NCBI RefSeq assembly: GCF_900142025.1
Contig: NZ_FQZM01000039.1
Span: forward strand, 1-36,084
DNA length: 36,084 nt
Direction of reading: 5' to 3'
Origin: Desulfofundulus thermosubterraneus DSM 16057
Lineage (GTDB): Bacteria; Bacillota; Desulfotomaculia; Desulfotomaculales; Desulfovirgulaceae
The stretch's first letter is position 1. The number at the start of each line of letters is the position of its first letter. This document shows, in pieces, positions 31,967 to 36,084 of this stretch. The translations under genes were made by a program, and so were the position numbers. The notes under the pieces were generated by a model, which ran no database searches, was not told the DNA's origin, and saw only the letters and a list, made by a program, of their open reading frames with translations.

Positions 31967-32001
31967 CTTAAAGATGGGGGACGGGTCAGGTGTAAAAACG
32001 G

Positions 32002-32949
32002 TTAGCGCAAATAGTCCAGCAAAGACGTTTCCAAAATTCTGACCCCCGCCGCCAGAGCCGCCTGGTAGGAAAGCTGCTGGCGGGAAAGGTCCACGGCCAC
32101 CCGGGCCACGTCGGCGTCCTCCAGGTTGCTCAGCACCTGGGTGAGGCGCAACTCCTGGTCCTGGAGCTGGCTGCGCACCGACTCGAAGTGGCTGGTGCGG
32201 GCACCCACCTGCACCCGGTAGCGCAGGATGTGGTCGAGCTGGGTGTTCAGCGCGCCGATGGAATCGTTCACCCCGGAAACGTCCGCTGCCTTCAAACTGT
32301 TCCTCAAAGCCAGCAAAACCTGGAAAATCCCACCGGTCAACTCGTACTCGTTGCCTGAAACCTGCGCCTCCCCGAAAACACCCCCCGGGGTATCCGGGTT
32401 GCCGTCGTCAAGTGTCACCGCCGGCACGTCGATGGGGTAATTTGCCTGGTCCAGAATCTCCCGGGAAATGCGCTCCAGGTTACCCCGGTAATATATCTTG
32501 TCGCCATCCCGCCAGAAGGGCGGCTGGTTGTTTTTCGTCCCGGCAAAAATGTACTTCCCGCCCACGGTAGTATTGGCTATGTCCACCAGTTCGTCGATCA
32601 TTTTGTCGATCTGCTCGCCGATGGCAGCCATGTCGTCCGGTTCCAGGGTGCCGTTGGCGCCCTGGATGGCGTATTCCATGGCCTTTTGCAGCAGTTCGCC
32701 CGCCGTGCCCAGGGCAGTGTCCGCCCCCTCCAGGTAGCTCAAGCCGTCGGTGATGTTGCGCATGTACTGCTTGTTCCGCTCCACCGCCGCGCGCACGTTG
32801 AGGAGCTGGCTCAGGGCCGGCGGGTCGTCGCTCAAGCGCAGGACTTTGCGACCGGTGGACATTTGCTCCTGGGTGCGAGCCAGCCTCTGCATGGCATTCT
32901 GGATGTAGTTCTGGGTGCGCCGGGCAACCAGCATGTGGGTGACGCGCAC
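32002..32949 (-). CDS. flgL: Hook-filament junction protein FlgL (HAP3)
   Basis: FlgL joins hook and filament. The 315-residue product has the flagellin-like N-terminus MLVARRTQNYIQNAMQRLA, QMSTGRKVLRLSDDPPALSQ, a middle TTVGGKYIFAGTKNNQPPF, and a C-terminal LSNLEDADVARVAVDLSRQQ. GTG 32949 follows GGAGG at 8 nt. It is 103 bp after flgK on the minus strand. Confidence 0.95.
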   Translation of the reverse strand: MRVTHMLVARRTQNYIQNAMQRLARTQEQMSTGRKVLRLSDDPPALSQLLNVRAAVERNKQYMRNITDGLSYLEGADTALGTAGELLQKAMEYAIQGANGTLEPDDMAAIGEQIDKMIDELVDIANTTVGGKYIFAGTKNNQPPFWRDGDKIYYRGNLERISREILDQANYPIDVPAVTLDDGNPDTPGGVFGEAQVSGNEYELTGGIFQVLLALRNSLKAADVSGVNDSIGALNTQLDHILRYRVQVGARTSHFESVRSQLQDQELRLTQVLSNLEDADVARVAVDLSRQQLSYQAALAAGVRILETSLLDYLR

Positions 32950-32992
32950 TGTTTTTCCCTCCGAATCAGGGGTTTATCTTTTTGCCGTCATT

Positions 32993-33027
32993 ACAGGCGT
33001 CCGGCAACACGGGCTTTCCACGCCTGT
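32993..33027 (-). other. Inverted repeat between flgK and flgL
   Basis: ACAGGCGT (32993-33000) pairs with ACGCCTGT (33020-33027) across 19 nt. There is no T-tract on the minus strand. It may tune flgK/flgL transcript levels or stability. Confidence 0.35.
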
Positions 33028-33052
33028 AAAACGTTTCTATTAATAATGCTTC

Positions 33053-34594
33053 TTAACCGGTCCTGTTGATCAGGTAGTCCAGCATTTCGTCGATGGCGGC
33101 CAGCACCCTGGCGCTGGCCTGGTAGCCGTACTGGTACTGGATCAGCCGGGAAAGTTCTTCGTCCAGGTTGACCCCGGACACGGACTGGCGCAGGGATTCT
33201 ACCTGCTCGGTGACGGCGCGCCGGCTTTCGGCCATGTCCGATGCACTGCCGGAGCGAGCGCCGATGTCGGCCAGCAGGGCGTTGAAGTATTCATTGAACG
33301 TGGTACCGCTCAGGTTGGCCAGGTCTACTTTAACCGGGTTACCGCCGGCGTCTTCTCCCAGCACGAAGCCTTGCGTGCCATCCATCCCGGTGGTCGCCAG
33401 CCGGGCCACGTACAGGGCGTTTGTACCGTCAATCAGGGTGGGGTCTTTCAAAATATCCCTGTTTACGGCAAAGTCGCCCCCGACCAGCGAACCGGTGAAA
33501 AAGTCTATTTCATCGGGAATATCATTATTGGGTATGCCATCATGGCCGTGGTTGAGGGCCTGGTAGATGGTATTCTTCAAGGCCCTGGCCAGGTTCTCCA
33601 GCTTGTCTTTATAACCCTCCACTTTATTGCCGGCTTGATCGGAATAGCCGTCGATTTTCGCGCGGGTTTCTTCCAACCCTGCCAGGCTCCCCGCCTTCGG
33701 TAGATTTGCCGGGTAGTTGGTCAGGGAGACCGTCTGATTGCCGATCTGCAATTTTACCTCTTCCACTTTCCCGGAAGATTGATCGACAACCGGCACCAGC
33801 TCCACCGTGGCGTCCGCAGCTCCCACATCCACCCCAAAGAAGGTCAGAGCAATTTCCCCGGTCGGCTTACCCCCGTCGGTCAGGTAGGTGACGCTCACCG
33901 GCCCGTACTCCGCCAGCCGATCCAGCAACAAGTCCCGCCTGTCCAGGAGGTCGTTGGGCTGGTTGCCCTGGACGTAGACCCGCTTGATGGACTCCGTCAG
34001 TTCCCGGATTTGCCGCAGGATTTCATTTACCGCGTCCACATGGTCTTTGAGCTGGCCGCCGGTAACGTTGCCGGAATCGATCTTCAAAATGCTTGTCGAA
34101 ATATCGTCCAACTGCTGGTAGGCCTCCCGCATCATGGTGGCCAGCTCGTCACCTGTCTCGGCCACGGCGGCCTTGACGCCGGGGTCCTGGGGAGTATTGT
34201 TGAGGTCGTGCCAGGTATTGAAAAACTTTGTAAGGGTGCCGGCAATGCCGCTGGCGCCGGGCTCGGGGAAGACGGCCTCAATGCGGCCGAAGATTTCCTC
34301 CTGCACCTGCCAGTACTCCCGGGAGGAAATGCTGTCCCGCGCCTGCACGTCCAGGTACTCGTTTTTGATGCGCCGGATCATGGTTGCTTCCACGCCGGTG
34401 CCCAGCTGTCCCGGGAGCAGCCTGCTGCCTAGTGTCGGGTTGGCGTACGGGTCGGTGGCGGCGATGACCGCCTCCTGCCGGGTGTAGCCGGGCGTGCTGG
34501 CGTTGGCCACGTTGTGGCCGGTGATGTCCATGGCCGTGCGGTGGGCCTGCAGCCCCCGCCGGGCGATTTCCAGGCCGAAGAACGTTCCGGGCAT
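33053..34594 (-). CDS. flgK: Hook-associated protein FlgK (HAP1)
   Basis: The other junction protein, 513 residues. It opens TFFGLEIARRGLQAHRTAMD, then TGHNVANASTPGYTRQE, the rod/hook family motif, and later QLGTGVEATMIRRIKNEYLD; the C-terminus has VNLDEELSRLIQYQYGYQAS and ends in an amphipathic helix. ATG 34594 follows GAGGTG at 10 nt. It is 31 bp after flgN. Confidence 0.95.
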   Translation of the reverse strand: MPGTFFGLEIARRGLQAHRTAMDITGHNVANASTPGYTRQEAVIAATDPYANPTLGSRLLPGQLGTGVEATMIRRIKNEYLDVQARDSISSREYWQVQEEIFGRIEAVFPEPGASGIAGTLTKFFNTWHDLNNTPQDPGVKAAVAETGDELATMMREAYQQLDDISTSILKIDSGNVTGGQLKDHVDAVNEILRQIRELTESIKRVYVQGNQPNDLLDRRDLLLDRLAEYGPVSVTYLTDGGKPTGEIALTFFGVDVGAADATVELVPVVDQSSGKVEEVKLQIGNQTVSLTNYPANLPKAGSLAGLEETRAKIDGYSDQAGNKVEGYKDKLENLARALKNTIYQALNHGHDGIPNNDIPDEIDFFTGSLVGGDFAVNRDILKDPTLIDGTNALYVARLATTGMDGTQGFVLGEDAGGNPVKVDLANLSGTTFNEYFNALLADIGARSGSASDMAESRRAVTEQVESLRQSVSGVNLDEELSRLIQYQYGYQASARVLAAIDEMLDYLINRTG

Positions 34595-34624
34595 GCGAAA
34601 AATGCACCTCTTCTCTTGAGGGGT

Positions 34625-35119
34625 TTACACGGATTTATCGACAAAAGACGGGCCGGTGCTGCCTTTATCCATGGCGCCGTCCGGCAGGTATGTCTTTGCA
34701 GGGGTCGGTGCAATGGCCTTTAAAAGGCGCTCGCAGAAGCGCAGGGCGTTCTGGGCCAGCAGGTTGTTGAGCCTGACCAGTTCCGCCAGTTCCCTGGCCT
34801 TCCCCCGCAGGTCTGCCACCAGGTTCATTGCTTCCTGCCTGCCCAGCACCGGCGGCATGGCGGCAACCAGCTCCGCCAGCGGTGCCCCCGGGAACAAACC
34901 GCAGGCCCGCCTGACGTATTCCTGCACCCTGGTGCGGGTTGCCTTCAATTCCTCCATATGCCGCGCCAGGAACTCCAGCTCCCTTGTTGCCTCGTTCAAC
35001 GAGTCCCCGCTGTTTTTGCGCAGGGCGGCGTTTTGCTTTTCTGCCGCCGCCGCCATCTTTTCCAGCGCGGCCAGTTCCTCTTTTAAAATGGAAACCAGCT
35101 CTTCTATAAGTTCCTGCAT
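34625..35119 (-). CDS. flgN: FlgK/FlgL export chaperone FlgN
   Basis: FlgN binds FlgK and FlgL and delivers them to the export gate. The 164-residue protein is a long helical coiled coil (LVSILKEELAALEKMAAAAE near the N-terminus), with LNNLLAQNALRFCERLLKAI near the end, standard for FlgN, and a short Pro/Gly tail. ATG 35119 follows GGTGG; GTG 35128 in frame is an alternative. It opens the flgN-flgK-flgL operon. No flgM lies upstream, although flgM often does in Firmicutes. Confidence 0.85.
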   Translation of the reverse strand: MQELIEELVSILKEELAALEKMAAAAEKQNAALRKNSGDSLNEATRELEFLARHMEELKATRTRVQEYVRRACGLFPGAPLAELVAAMPPVLGRQEAMNLVADLRGKARELAELVRLNNLLAQNALRFCERLLKAIAPTPAKTYLPDGAMDKGSTGPSFVDKSV

Positions 35120-35157
35120 AACGGCCACCGATCATTAAAAAAGTGTTTCTTTGTTTA

Positions 35158-35184
35158 TTTTCGGCAGGAGGAAAATATCCTTGA
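35158..35184 (-). promoter_or_regulatory. Sigma-28 promoter of flgN-flgK-flgL
   Basis: On the minus strand TCAA (35184-35181), 15 nt, then GCCGAAAA (35165-35158): seven of eight -10 bases and three of four -35 bases match TAAA-N15-GCCGATAA. Start near 35151, about 30 bp before flgN. Confidence 0.75.
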
Positions 35185-35216
35185 GCTTCTCGTTTCCGAA
35201 AAAACTTTTTGTCACC

Positions 35217-35244
35217 TTAATTTTTTGCCACATCATGACGAATA
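35217..35244 (+). promoter_or_regulatory. Candidate sigma-28 promoter of flaG
   Basis: TTAA (35217-35220), 16 nt, then GACGAATA (35237-35244). It resembles the flagellin -10 (TCCGAATA) in CGAATA. The spacing is one longer than ideal. It lies about 40 bp before flaG. Confidence 0.45.
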
Positions 35245-35284
35245 AAAAAACAGCAAGCTTTATTAAGTGAAAGGCAGGATGAAT

Positions 35285-35656
35285 ATGAGCAAGGTGGAAC
35301 CAGCCGGCAGGCCGGATCTTTCCTCCATGGTAAAGATGTCCCACACTTTCAAGAATGATGTCCCCGGCGCCGGGGAACAAAGGAATAAAGAGGCGCTTTT
35401 TGTGGAAGAAATAGGGGAGGATAAAAGACCCACCATCCAGGAGGTGCGGGATGCCGTCAACCGGATCAACGAGACCATGGAGCTCTACCGCACGGAACTG
35501 CGGTTCGTCCTGCACGAGGAAAGCGGGGAGATCATGGTAAAGGTGATTAACGCCGAGACGCAGGAAGTGATCCGGGAGATCCCTCCGGAATGGACCTTGA
35601 AAATTGTGGCCAGCGTGAAAAGGATGCTGGGCCTGATCCTGGACAGGTTTATTTAG
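35285..35656 (+). CDS. flaG: Flagellar protein FlaG
   Basis: FlaG proteins influence filament length; the mechanism is not settled. The 123-residue product has the family C-terminal half: EVRDAVNRINETMELYRTEL, RFVLHEESGEIMVKVIN, TQEVIREIPPEW and MLGLILDRFI. The N-terminal 45 residues look disordered. ATG 35285 follows AAGGCAGG (35271-35278) at 6 nt; ATG 35279 is also in frame. It is divergent from flgN. Confidence 0.92.
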   Translation: MSKVEPAGRPDLSSMVKMSHTFKNDVPGAGEQRNKEALFVEEIGEDKRPTIQEVRDAVNRINETMELYRTELRFVLHEESGEIMVKVINAETQEVIREIPPEWTLKIVASVKRMLGLILDRFI

Positions 35657-35750
35657 CACCGGACCCGCTGCGGCGCAGGAAATGGCCGGTGAAAAGAGTT
35701 TCAGTTGCCGGCGCTGCCGGGTTTAAAACCGGGTTGCAGGCAATATTAAA

Positions 35751-35779
35751 CCGCCGGCCAAAAACCGGCGGTGCTTCTT
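35751..35779 (+). terminator. Terminator hairpin after flaG, at the intron insertion site
   Basis: CCGCCGG (35751-35757) pairs with CCGGCGG (35765-35771) around a 7-nt loop, followed by TGCTTCTT. The group II intron starts at the next base, 35780, so the insertion may have removed part of the T-tract. Confidence 0.7.

Positions 35780-36084
<305 letters not shown>

Overview
The window looks like a chromosomal segment of an anaerobic, probably thermophilic, flagellated Gram-positive bacterium of the Desulfotomaculum/Pelotomaculum (Peptococcaceae) type. This rests on the high-GC, Firmicutes-style motility gene set, the strong GGAGG-type ribosome binding sites, frequent GTG/TTG starts, the FliW-CsrA pair and sigma-28 (SigD-like) promoters. 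The genus is an inference; no rRNA or other taxonomic marker is present.

Layout. 1-680: 3' end of an IS66-family transposase with the right end of its element, then a decayed SRAP (YedK-like) gene. 682-8188: a chemotaxis and motor block with a methyl-accepting receptor on the minus strand, then motB, motA, cheW, cheA, cheB and a divergent FlaG-like gene on the plus strand. 8199-12030: minus-strand block fliD, fliS, a FliT-like chaperone gene and a Uma2 nuclease gene, with a repeat-rich non-coding element between the fliT-like gene and fliS. 12083-12856: a self-contained VapBC-type toxin-antitoxin unit with its own promoter and terminator. 12877-17503: fliW and csrA, a SWIM zinc-finger gene, a small pseudogene, and flagellin under a sigma-28 promoter with a leader carrying two candidate CsrA sites. 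17585-26798: a Maf-type flagellin glycosyltransferase gene, a small companion gene, and a seven-gene legionaminic acid cassette (legB, legC, legH-like, legG, legI, ptmE-like, legF). 26997-31793: an accessory island with two Uma2 genes, a fused MNT-HEPN protein, an unrecognised 512-residue protein and a separate HEPN/MNT pair. 31999-35656: flgN-flgK-flgL on the minus strand and a divergent flaG. 35780-end: the 5' part of a group II intron inserted just behind a terminator hairpin.

How it works together. MotA/MotB form the stator. The receptor, CheW, CheA and CheB are the chemosensory core. Flagellin, FliD, FlgK and FlgL make the filament, cap and hook-filament junction, with FliS, FlgN and the FliT-like protein as chaperones. 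FliW and CsrA would set flagellin translation through the leader. The leg genes would make CMP-legionaminic acid, and Maf would put it on flagellin. Five candidate sigma-28 promoters (mcp, fliD, fliC, flgN, flaG) tie the late genes together.

The least ordinary material is the 27-32 kb island (fused and split HEPN/MNT modules around an unknown 512-residue protein), the 345-bp inverted-repeat element at 9309-9653, the flagellin leader, and the position of a terminator directly in front of fliW.
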